From positions 1 to 12,684 of the forward strand of contig VBPP01000239.1 in the NCBI GenBank assembly GCA_005877365.1: DNA of 12,684 nt. The letters run 5' to 3'. Position numbers and translations under genes: made by a program. Numbering within the stretch: the first letter of the stretch is position 1; each line of letters begins with the position of its first letter. Positions 6,104-12,447 of this stretch are shown here, in pieces. The stretch is from Nitrososphaerota archaeon (lineage in GTDB: Archaea; Thermoproteota; Nitrososphaeria; Nitrososphaerales; Gagatemarchaeaceae). The notes below the pieces were generated by a model that was given only the letters and a program-made list of their open reading frames with translations, was not told where the DNA came from and searched no databases.

Positions 6104-7360
6104 TTAACGAGTCTTTTTCTTCAATCGTGCGGCCACCATATCGAGAATCACCTTCGCTATTTGCTCCTTTGGTCGTTCGCTCAACTTTCTCGTCGTCCTG
6201 CCGCCGAGTATCAGTACGCTGTTCGTATCCGCACCGAACCCCTTCCCGTTGGAGACGTCGTTAGCCACCACCAGGTCTGCACCCGCGTGATGCATGAATC
6301 GCTTCGCAGCCTGCTTCAGGTCTCCTTGCGAGGAGGCGGTCTCGGCCTTGAACGCGACTATGCACAGCTTGGGCCATCTCTTCCTCACGTTATCGATTAT
6401 CTTCGGTGTGGGTTTCAACCTGAGGTCAATCTCGCCTTCCCGCGTTGGTATCTTGCTCTCTGAAGGGGTCATCGGGGCGAGGTCGCCCGGTGCTGCCGCG
6501 GAGATGAAAGCGTCTGCCTCGCTGGCCTTGATTTCAGATAAGACGGCGTCAAGCATGTCCTTTGTCGTTAACACCCTCCTCGAACGGATGAACTCAGGAG
6601 GGTGCAATCCTCCCCCAAAGATGTAGGATACTTCTGCCCCCCTTCTCCACGCCTCCATCGCTAGCGCGAGGCCCATCTTGCCAGAGCTCAGGTTGGTGAT
6701 CACTCTCACCGGGTCGATGAATTCGACGGTCGGGCCTCCGGTCACCACCACCCGCTTTCCCTGCATGTCCTTTCTCGTGAAGCTTCGGAGCACCGCCTGA
6801 ACGATTTCGTCGATGCTCGCCATCTTCGCCTTCCCCTCCTCGAACCTCGGTCCGACGAAATCGACACCCCTCTCCCTGAGCCTCTGCATGTTCGAGACGA
6901 CGGCCGGATTCTTGTACATCGGCTCGTGGGCGGCCGGACAGATTACGAGTGGGATTCCTCCGCCGAGTGCCATCGACGCCATCGTCGTGACGGGCGTATC
7001 GTCAATGCCGACCGCTACCTTCGACATCGTATTCGCGGTGCAGGGCGCGATAAGGACCAGGTCGGCTTTGCCCTTCCACTTTCCTGCCAGCCTTACGTGC
7101 TCCGTCTTCCCCGTAAGTCTCCTGACGATAGGGTTCCCAGTTGCCCACTCCAATGTCTCGGGCCTTACGAGCTTCTCGGCTGCCTCGGACATCACCGCGT
7201 TTACTTCTGCCCCGTGCCTCATCAGCTCTCTGGCGAGTGAAGGGACCTCGATGGAGGCGACGCTGCCAGTCACGCAGAGAATGACTGTCCTTCCCTCGAG
7301 CTCTCTGCCGCGGGACGACTTGATGTCCTTCAAGGGGTCGGCTGGCTCCTGCTCCTTCAC
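6104..7360 (-). CDS. coaBC: Bifunctional CoaBC (phosphopantothenoylcysteine synthetase/decarboxylase)
   Basis: A 418-residue fusion that joins cysteine to 4'-phosphopantothenate and then decarboxylates the product to 4'-phosphopantetheine in coenzyme A synthesis (cytosol). The N-terminal flavoprotein domain CoaC (about 22-195) has the FMN-binding TGSVAS at 31-36, catalytic-type H88 in TEHVRLAGKW, the PxxAN segment IAPCTANTMSKVAVGI (104-119) and the lid CPAAHEPMYKNP (141-152). The CoaB domain (about 200-418) has VVVTGGPTVEFIDPVRVITN (204-223), SSGKMG (225-230), AFKAET (336-341) and NDVSNGKGFG (367-376). The frame extends to ATG 7459, but GTG 7360 is preferred: a TATA-like GATATTAC lies 27 nt upstream, the length then matches the family, and the KDI...LEGRTVILCVTGSVA lead-in is the normal archaeal beginning. 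Divergent from the nitrilase gene; first gene of a minus-strand series with the nitroreductase. Confidence 0.95.
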   Translation of the reverse strand: MKEQEPADPLKDIKSSRGRELEGRTVILCVTGSVASIEVPSLARELMRHGAEVNAVMSEAAEKLVRPETLEWATGNPIVRRLTGKTEHVRLAGKWKGKADLVLIAPCTANTMSKVAVGIDDTPVTTMASMALGGGIPLVICPAAHEPMYKNPAVVSNMQRLRERGVDFVGPRFEEGKAKMASIDEIVQAVLRSFTRKDMQGKRVVVTGGPTVEFIDPVRVITNLSSGKMGLALAMEAWRRGAEVSYIFGGGLHPPEFIRSRRVLTTKDMLDAVLSEIKASEADAFISAAAPGDLAPMTPSESKIPTREGEIDLRLKPTPKIIDNVRKRWPKLCIVAFKAETASSQGDLKQAAKRFMHHAGADLVVANDVSNGKGFGADTNSVLILGGRTTRKLSERPKEQIAKVILDMVAARLKKKTR

Positions 7361-7383
7361 AAATTTGGGCTGCTGGATGGTGT

Positions 7384-7391
7384 GTAATATC
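7384..7391 (-). promoter_or_regulatory. TATA box of coaBC (leaderless GTG)
   Basis: On the minus strand this reads GGATATTAC. Its centre near 7387 is 27 nt from GTG 7360, the distance expected for a leaderless archaeal transcript. The same TAATAT core could serve the nitrilase gene on the plus strand, with initiation near 7413 and a leader of about 36 nt. Confidence 0.5.
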
Positions 7392-7448
7392 CTTGCAATT
7401 CGACCACCCAGAAATACCAGGGGATCGCAACGTGATGTGGGGGGGTCT

Positions 7449-8258
7449 TTGGGCCGCATCAGGGTCGCAGCCGTTCAGACCGGCATTTACGGCAATAACC
7501 CGGGCAGAGCCCTCAAAGATGCGGAAGCCCTGGTTCGGGGCGCAGCCGAGAAGGGAGCGAGGCTGATCTGCCTCCCCGAGCACTGGCTTCTCTCCAAAGT
7601 TCTCAAGGACGACGACGACCCCATCCTTCGGCGATTCACGAAACTCGCGGAGGAGCTCGACGCATACATCAACCTGGGAGCGTACTATGAGTCTCGAGGC
7701 GGTCGCACGCACCTTACGAGCCTCACGGTCTCGCCTAGGGGGTCGGTCCTCTCTCGTCAAGACAAGGTGCATCTTTACCGGCGGGAGAAAAGGATGGCGA
7801 GTGAGGGTTCAGGATTCAGGCTCGTCACGGTCGACGGCGCTAGGGTCGGTGTCCTGGTCTGCCACGATGTCGTCTTCCCTGAGAGTTCCAGAACTCTGAC
7901 CTTGATGGGGGCCGAGCTGTTGGTAGTCCCTTCCTTCATAGCCGCCAGCGGGACCGAACCATGGCTCGTCTACCTGAGGGCGCGGGCCCTCGAGAATCGT
8001 GTGCCGGTCGTCGCCCCGAACGTCTACCATCCTCCTAAGTTTCTCGGAAGAAGCTCCGTAATCGACCTAATCTACGACAAGAAAGAGCACGTCATGGAGC
8101 TTTTCGAGAGAACGGCTCAAGACAAGACGACCTCTGTGGTCGTCGACCTCGACCTCGCTTCGAAGAGCGGTTTGAGGCGAGAGAGGCTCCGCGAATTGAG
8201 ACCGAGTGCGTATCTTCAGCCTGCTGCCGGTGCCCGACAGGCTCGAACCAGGAGCTAG
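7449..8258 (+). CDS. Nitrilase-superfamily carbon-nitrogen hydrolase
   Basis: A 269-residue amidohydrolase with the complete Glu-Lys-Cys triad: E44 in LICLPEHWL, K106 in RQDKVHLYRRE and C138 in GVLVCHDVVFPES. It opens with the typical strand IRVAAVQTGIYGNNPGRAL and includes RARALENRVPVVAPNVYH (the second-half family motif). Members cleave amides or carbamoyl groups (omega-amidase, N-carbamoyl-beta-alanine or N-carbamoylputrescine hydrolase and others); the substrate is not evident. The open frame continues upstream to 6813, but that part is antisense to coaBC. TTG 7449, just before the first strand and with a G-run (7439-7445) as possible ribosome site, is my choice; GTG 7437 is the alternative. 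It is divergent from coaBC and 103 bp from the aldo/keto reductase, with which it may be cotranscribed. Confidence 0.9.
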   Translation: MGRIRVAAVQTGIYGNNPGRALKDAEALVRGAAEKGARLICLPEHWLLSKVLKDDDDPILRRFTKLAEELDAYINLGAYYESRGGRTHLTSLTVSPRGSVLSRQDKVHLYRREKRMASEGSGFRLVTVDGARVGVLVCHDVVFPESSRTLTLMGAELLVVPSFIAASGTEPWLVYLRARALENRVPVVAPNVYHPPKFLGRSSVIDLIYDKKEHVMELFERTAQDKTTSVVVDLDLASKSGLRRERLRELRPSAYLQPAAGARQARTRS

Positions 8259-8361
8259 GCGACTGACCTCCTCTCCGATCAGCTAGTGACGCCCTTCCCC
8301 GCCAGTCGAGGAACGAGCGCAGGGTGCTGACCTAGGTGGAGGCCATCGCAGTCCTTAAGCC

Positions 8362-9468
8362 ATGAAGTTCGCCGAAAGATCGGTCAAAGGGGAGAGCGCT
8401 TTAGGGTCTCACTTCAGGACATTCGAATCTTTGAGCCTCGGGTCGCTCGGGATTGGAACGTATCTTGGGGACCCGGACGCGTACACAGACCAGCTCGTGG
8501 AGGAGGCCGTCTTCGCTTCGCTGAAATCTGGCGTGATTAATGTCGTCGACACGGCGATAAACTACAGGTCTCAAAGAGGCGAGAGGTCGGTCGGCAGGGC
8601 GCTCCAGAGGTTGGCTCAGGAGGGAGTCGTGAAGAGGGAGGAGGTATTCCTCGCCTCGAAGAACGGTTACGTCACCAACGACGGAGAACTTCCGATGGAC
8701 ATCTGGACATACATTCACAGAGAGTTCGTGAAGCCCGGGATTCTCAAGCCAGACGAGATCGGAGCTGAAATGCACAGCACGTCCGTCCCCTTCCTCAAGG
8801 CCCAGTTCGAGCGCAGCCTGAGAAACCTCGGAGTGGGCGCCCTGGACCTGATGTACCTCCACAACGCAGGGGAGGCGTGGCTCCGGGAGATAGGCATCAG
8901 GCGCTTTCTGGAGAGACTCGAGGCTGTTTTCTCCTACTACGAGGAGGAGAGGCGGAGGGGGAGGCTGAAGTACTACGGGCTCGCAACGTGGAACTCATTC
9001 AGGGTTCCCAATTCTCACCCCGAACACTTGAACCTGGATGACGCAGTCGACGTTGCCAGGAACGTCGGTGGAGGGGACCACGGATTCCGGTTCATACAGC
9101 TCCCCCTGAATCTGGGGATGACGGAGGCGTTCACTCGCAATCAGAGGATGATGGATGACCAGCTATCGGTACTCGAGGCCGCCGAACGCCTTGGAGTGGG
9201 TATCTTCACCAGCGCCCCACTCGACCACGGGCGGCTCCTCTCGGCTGATTATCAGAAGGAGGGTTACACGCGCAGCGGCTTCCTGCTGCAGTTTCCGCGT
9301 TCGACCCACCCATCAGTCATCGCTCCCCTTGTGGGCCACAAGCAGCCGGAGCATGTGACGGAGAATCTCAAGATCGGGTCGGTTCCGCCGCTGAGCGCCA
9401 GCGAGTTCTCACGAACCTACGGCTCGTTCCTCGAGGGTGGCCGCGGGAGCGCGGGAGGAAGGAGCTAG
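8362..9468 (+). CDS. Aldo/keto reductase family protein
   Basis: A 368-residue NAD(P)H-dependent oxidoreductase of the aldo/keto reductase (TIM-barrel) superfamily. The catalytic tetrad is complete: D63 and Y68 in VVDTAINYRSQRGERSVG, K100 in EVFLASKNGY and H167 in LDLMYLHNAGE. LKYYGLATWNSF (about 212-223) and HPSVIAPLVGHKQPEHVTENL (towards the C-terminus) match the cofactor-binding end. It is longer than the usual 280-330 residues: an insert of about 35 residues at 104-140 (NDGELPMDIWTYI..., rich in aromatic and acidic residues) sits between the Lys and His strands. This insert type occurs in other archaeal and bacterial members I recall. No TATA-like box or Shine-Dalgarno site is evident before ATG 8362, so readthrough from the nitrilase gene is plausible. 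Its stop overlaps the convergent MetE-like gene's stop. Substrate unknown. Confidence 0.9.
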   Translation: MKFAERSVKGESALGSHFRTFESLSLGSLGIGTYLGDPDAYTDQLVEEAVFASLKSGVINVVDTAINYRSQRGERSVGRALQRLAQEGVVKREEVFLASKNGYVTNDGELPMDIWTYIHREFVKPGILKPDEIGAEMHSTSVPFLKAQFERSLRNLGVGALDLMYLHNAGEAWLREIGIRRFLERLEAVFSYYEEERRRGRLKYYGLATWNSFRVPNSHPEHLNLDDAVDVARNVGGGDHGFRFIQLPLNLGMTEAFTRNQRMMDDQLSVLEAAERLGVGIFTSAPLDHGRLLSADYQKEGYTRSGFLLQFPRSTHPSVIAPLVGHKQPEHVTENLKIGSVPPLSASEFSRTYGSFLEGGRGSAGGRS

Positions 9469-10535
9469 CGAAGTCTCTTCTCTGCCCTCTGAGTCCCCTC
9501 TACCCTAGCGCGTATCTTTGCGAAGGCGAGCTCCCTAGACGTGGAGCTGTCGTCCCCGAATGGCGCAAAGCCGCAGTCATCTGTCGTCCCGAGGTTCTTA
9601 AGGTCGATGAGCTTCGCCGCCTTGATGACTCGCCTCTCGACGACCTCGGGTGTCTCCTGCTCCTTGCTGATTGGATCCGTGACTCCGACGAATATCTTCC
9701 TTCTCCCCTCTACATAGTCGGCCAGAAGCTTCAAGGTGCGATCCGGGTCTGCCTCACCGGCGATTGCGAAGTAGAACCGTGGGACCTTCAGCTCGAAGAC
9801 ATCCGGGAGGACCGCCGCGTAGTCCACTTCTCCGCTATGCGTCGAGTCCCAGTCGCCGCCCTTGCAGACGTGGACGCCCACCCTCTCCCGCTCCCCGGGC
9901 TTGAGCCTGCTGAATACCTCGTTGTTTATCGCCACGAACTCCTTCAGCAGCTTGCCACTCGGGTCCAGCTTCCTCGCGAGAGGCGCCTCCGTGAAGTCGA
10001 CCTGCACGACCTCTGCCCCCGCCCTGAGGCTGCCGCTGATATCCTTCGTGACCTCCTGTATGAGGTCTTCAGTGAAAGCCTCTCGCGAGTAGCCTTGGAT
10101 GGATTTCTCCGGGTAGAGCGTAGAGAGGAGGCTGGCTGAGATTACGGCCTGCTTAAGCGGAAGCGAGGTGAACCCCCTCGCCTTCTTCACATAATCCGAA
10201 GCGTACTGCTGATACCTGAACGGCCCTGAGGTGAGCTTCGGTAGGGCCCGGACGTGCCTGTCGGAGAAGGTCACCACCAGCCCCCCTGACTCGACGATGT
10301 TCCTTCCGCCCGCGACGGGGTACGTGGCGAAGCTCGGCTTGCTCTGCTCCCCATCCGTAATTATCGGCGAGCCTGTAGCCTCGAACTGCCTGATCGTCTT
10401 CTTGATGGCATCGTCATAGGCACCCTCAAGCGTGTGAAGCGAAGTCTTCCTCGCGGCGTGATCCCGTACTGCCTGCAGCAGCTCGGGAGGCCTCGGGATG
10501 CTCCCGATAGGCTCCGTCGGTATGGTTGATGTCAT
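9465..10535 (-). CDS. MetE-like cobalamin-independent methyltransferase, C-terminal catalytic domain only
   Basis: A 356-residue TIM-barrel protein equivalent to the C-terminal half of MetE. It keeps PTEPIGSIPRPPEL (6-19), TDGEQSKPSF (60-69), the zinc motif H222-x-C224 (GVHVCKGGDWD) and C321 in TTDDCGFAPF. The glutamate ligand seen in MetE is less clear: E248 and E261 are candidates. Stand-alone archaeal homologues are proposed to use methylcobalamin or a corrinoid protein to methylate homocysteine. However, the HVCKGG...YFAIAGEADP...VGVTDP...DCGF pattern also resembles the epoxyalkane:coenzyme M transferase/thiol-alkyltransferase branch, so the substrate is open and I give no symbol. The start is ATG 10535 with a TATA box about 30 nt upstream, i.e. 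a nearly leaderless message. It is divergent from the XRE-CBS regulator and overlaps the aldo/keto reductase by 4 bp at its end. Confidence 0.88.
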   Translation of the reverse strand: MTSTIPTEPIGSIPRPPELLQAVRDHAARKTSLHTLEGAYDDAIKKTIRQFEATGSPIITDGEQSKPSFATYPVAGGRNIVESGGLVVTFSDRHVRALPKLTSGPFRYQQYASDYVKKARGFTSLPLKQAVISASLLSTLYPEKSIQGYSREAFTEDLIQEVTKDISGSLRAGAEVVQVDFTEAPLARKLDPSGKLLKEFVAINNEVFSRLKPGERERVGVHVCKGGDWDSTHSGEVDYAAVLPDVFELKVPRFYFAIAGEADPDRTLKLLADYVEGRRKIFVGVTDPISKEQETPEVVERRVIKAAKLIDLKNLGTTDDCGFAPFGDDSSTSRELAFAKIRARVEGTQRAEKRLR

Positions 10536-10546
10536 ATCTCGCTCAG

Positions 10547-10580
10547 TCTTGACAGTAATAGTATAAATAACCTCTTGACA
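10547..10580 (+). repeat. 8-bp direct repeats flanking the TATA box (candidate operators)
   Basis: TCTTGACA occurs at 10547-10554 and again at 10573-10580, a period of 26 bp, with the TATA box between. Both copies are followed by a similar AT-rich stretch (GTAATA, AGATTA). The placement fits a regulator that occludes TBP binding for both genes. The regulator encoded next door is the natural candidate (inference). Confidence 0.5.
10561..10570. promoter_or_regulatory. Shared TATA box, MetE-like gene / XRE-CBS regulator
   Basis: GTATAAATAA on plus and TTATTTATAC on minus form the best TATA box in the window. About 27 nt away lie roughly 10539 on minus (start codon at 10535) and 10592 on plus (start codon at 10601), so either or both divergent genes could be driven from it with leaders under 10 nt. 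Confidence 0.65.
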
Positions 10581-10582
10581 AG

Positions 10583-10602
10583 ATTATTCCGATAAGAATA
10601 AT
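10583..10602. repeat. Perfect inverted repeat overlapping the regulator's start codon
   Basis: ATTATTC (10583-10589) and GAATAAT (10596-10602) are exact reverse complements separated by six bases. The right arm ends in the AT of the ATG at 10601. This is the expected initiation region for the plus-strand gene, a typical place for an autoregulatory operator of a dimeric helix-turn-helix protein. Confidence 0.5.
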
Positions 10603-11206
10603 GACCTTGGCGCTCGTCGACCCGAGGCAGCTCAAGAGGCTCAGGCTTCAGCTGGGGATGACGCAGGCGAGGCTGGCGCGTGAGGCGGGAGTAAGCCAGT
10701 CCCTCATCGCGAAGATAGAGGCAGGGATGGTTGACCCAGCGTTCAGCTCGCTGAAGGCGATCTCGGAGGTTCTGAGTTCGAGCAGGGCGACCGCGGAGAA
10801 GAAGGCTGCCGATGTGATGTCGTCACCCGTGATCAGTGTGCAGACGGCCGAGAAGCTCTCGGACTGCATCGCGCTGATGAAGAAGCGTGGCATCTCCCAG
10901 ATGCCTGTACTGGAGGGGGGGCGCTCCGTCGGTTCAGTTACAGAGAGTGGCATCCTTACCCTGTTGGCAGAGAGTCGCGAGCCGGTGAAGGTCTTGTCTC
11001 AACCGGTCAGAAAATTCATGGGGCCTGCCCTCCCAGTCGTCAACGGCGATACCCCGACTGGAGCTCTACTCTCACTCTTTGGTTATGTCCCGGCCGTGCT
11101 CGTCTCATCAGGAGAAGAAATCGAAGGAGTGATTGCGAAGATAGACCTGATCGCGGCTGAGGCTCGACCAGGTAATCGCCCCTCGGGCAGACGGGAGTTG
11201 CGCTGA
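10601..11206 (+). CDS. XRE-family HTH regulator with paired CBS domains
   Basis: A 201-residue archaeal-type transcription regulator. Residues 8-60 form an XRE helix-turn-helix (LKRLRLQLGMTQARLAREAGVSQSLIAKIEAG, read in short parts: GMTQARLAREAGVS is the recognition core). Residues about 68-125 and 132-187 form two CBS motifs (VMSSPVISVQTAEKLSDCI, KKRGISQMPVLEGGRSVGSV; MGPALPVVNGDTPTGALLSL, VPAVLVSSGEEIEGVIAKIDL). CBS pairs bind adenosyl compounds such as AMP, ATP, SAM or MTA and would couple DNA binding to metabolite level; the ligand here is not known. Start ATG 10601 has a very short leader from the shared TATA box. It ends 1 bp before the cyclodeaminase-family gene, a tight operon. Inverted and direct repeats in its upstream region suggest autoregulation and control of the divergent MetE-like gene. 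Confidence 0.93.
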   Translation: MTLALVDPRQLKRLRLQLGMTQARLAREAGVSQSLIAKIEAGMVDPAFSSLKAISEVLSSSRATAEKKAADVMSSPVISVQTAEKLSDCIALMKKRGISQMPVLEGGRSVGSVTESGILTLLAESREPVKVLSQPVRKFMGPALPVVNGDTPTGALLSLFGYVPAVLVSSGEEIEGVIAKIDLIAAEARPGNRPSGRRELR

Positions 11207-11207
11207 G

Positions 11208-12185
11208 ATGACACTCATCTTGGATGCCGACGACCTCGTGGGCGTCCTGGACTACCCCACCGCGATAGACGCGGTGGAGGGGGCCTTCCGAGACCTCGGC
11301 TCGGGGAAGGTCGTGATGCCCGTCCGCCTCACAATCAGGGTGGAAGCCCACGAAGGTGTGAGCGCGTTCATGCCGGCATACCTCCCCGGGAAGGACCAAC
11401 TGGGGATCAAGGTCGTCTCGGCCTTCGGGAGGAATAGAGAGAAATTTGGCCTCCCGACGGTTATCGGTTCGATACTTCTCCTGGACGCCAAGAGTGGAAT
11501 GCCGATGGCCATCGTGGACGGCACCTACGTGACTGCCGTCAGAACTGCGGCCGCGAGTGCGGTGGCGACGAAGTACATGGCTCGGGAAGACGCGTCGACG
11601 CTGGGGATCTTCGGTTCAGGGGTCCAGGGGGAGACCCACCTCCTAGCGATCTCCGAGGTGCGAAGGTTAGATGGGGTAGTCGTAAACTCGCGTGATCCGA
11701 AGAGGTGCGAGGATTTCTGCGAGAGGATGAGCAAGAAGACGGGAATCAAGGTTAGGTCGGGAAGGCCGCAGGAGGTGGCAGAGAGCGACATCGGCGTCAC
11801 GGCGACGACCTCGAAGACTCCGGTCTTTGACGGGAGTTGGGTGAAGAGGGGGACCCACATCAACGGAATAGGTTCGCATTCTCCTCAGGCCAGGGAACTG
11901 GATGAAAGGGTGGTCTCCTCCGCGAGAATCATCGTCGATTCCTTGGAGGCCAACCTGAAGGAGGCGGGAGATTTCCTGATTCCGATGGCGGAGGGACGGT
12001 TCTCAAAGGAGATGATCTACGGCGAACTGGGGGAGGTGGTTCTGGGTGGGAAGAGAGGTAGAGAGAAACCCGATGAGATAACGCTCTTCAAGTCTGTGGG
12101 GCTGGCCATCGAGGACGTCTCAACGGCGGCCGCCGTGTACGCCAAGGCGAAGTCTCTGGGGGTCGGACGAGAAATAACACTATAG
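11208..12185 (+). CDS. Ornithine cyclodeaminase / mu-crystallin family dehydrogenase
   Basis: A 325-residue NAD(P)-dependent enzyme of the family containing ornithine cyclodeaminase, archaeal alanine dehydrogenase and pyrroline-2-carboxylate reductase. Family markers: MPVRLTI (37-43), LGIKVVSAF with K68, VDGTYVTAVRTAAASAVAT (103-121, R112), the Rossmann loop LGIFGSGVQGETHL (132-145), GTHINGIGSHSPQARELD (215-232, D232 catalytic type) and ITLFKSVGLAIEDVSTA (291-307). All the usual blocks are present and length is normal. Which substrate it uses (ornithine, alanine, cyclic imino acid) cannot be decided from motifs. ATG 11208 lies 1 bp after the regulator's stop, with GGGAG about ten bases upstream. 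Cotranscription with an XRE-CBS regulator suggests amino-acid-responsive control. Confidence 0.93.
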   Translation: MTLILDADDLVGVLDYPTAIDAVEGAFRDLGSGKVVMPVRLTIRVEAHEGVSAFMPAYLPGKDQLGIKVVSAFGRNREKFGLPTVIGSILLLDAKSGMPMAIVDGTYVTAVRTAAASAVATKYMAREDASTLGIFGSGVQGETHLLAISEVRRLDGVVVNSRDPKRCEDFCERMSKKTGIKVRSGRPQEVAESDIGVTATTSKTPVFDGSWVKRGTHINGIGSHSPQARELDERVVSSARIIVDSLEANLKEAGDFLIPMAEGRFSKEMIYGELGEVVLGGKRGREKPDEITLFKSVGLAIEDVSTAAAVYAKAKSLGVGREITL

Positions 12186-12235
12186 ACAGGGTTCAGAAAA
12201 GATATTAGCCCCTGGAAGAGCTTTATCCGCCTGAT

Positions 12236-12275
12236 GACTTGGCTGTCGTCCAAGTCGCAACAGATGAGACAGCCA
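12236..12275 (+). repeat. Two overlapping, mutually exclusive hairpins
   Basis: Hairpin A pairs GACTTGG (12236-12242) with CCAAGTC (12250-12256), loop of seven. Hairpin B pairs TGGCTGTC (12240-12247) with GACAGCCA (12268-12275), loop of twenty. Both stems are perfect and share bases 12240-12242, so only one can form at a time. A TATA-like GATATTAG near 12201-12208 could start a transcript near 12229, just ahead of them. A further small dyad TCGAA/TTCGA lies at 12281-12294. Confidence 0.4.
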
Positions 12276-12368
12276 GCTTCTCGAAAGGCTTCGACCTCTT
12301 GATCTACCTCTCGGGACCCGACCATCCGGCTGCTTCAATCCAACTTTTGCCGAAATCCAAACAGCAAG

Positions 12369-12409
12369 CTCGAGGCCTTCAGAGATTCCCCAGAAGCCTA
12401 AACTTCGAG
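12369..12409 (+). repeat. Imperfect hairpin upstream of the last gene
   Basis: An outer stem CTCGA (12369-12373)/TCGAG (12405-12409) encloses an inner stem GGC-C-TTC (12374-12380)/GAAGCC (12393-12398) with one bulged C and a short asymmetric internal loop. It lies about 40 bases before the start of the downstream gene and, if transcribed, would be in its leader. Confidence 0.3.
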
Positions 12410-12447
12410 TGGTCAAATCATAGCCAGAGTACCTTCCATTGAAGTTC

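Noticed and set aside
6813..7448. A 212-codon in-frame extension of the nitrilase frame upstream of its start
   Set aside because: It is antisense to the well-conserved coaBC gene, has no family resemblance and low-complexity composition, whereas the hydrolase fold begins right after 7449.
7002..7772. A 256-codon minus-strand frame covering the divergent promoter region
   Set aside because: It overlaps coaBC in another frame and is antisense to the nitrilase; both of those have complete catalytic motifs.
12230..12275. Possible C/D-box guide RNA (TGATGA and AGATGA elements)
   Set aside because: No CTGA D or D' boxes occur at the required distances and the first box lacks the usual purine; the hairpins explain the pattern better.
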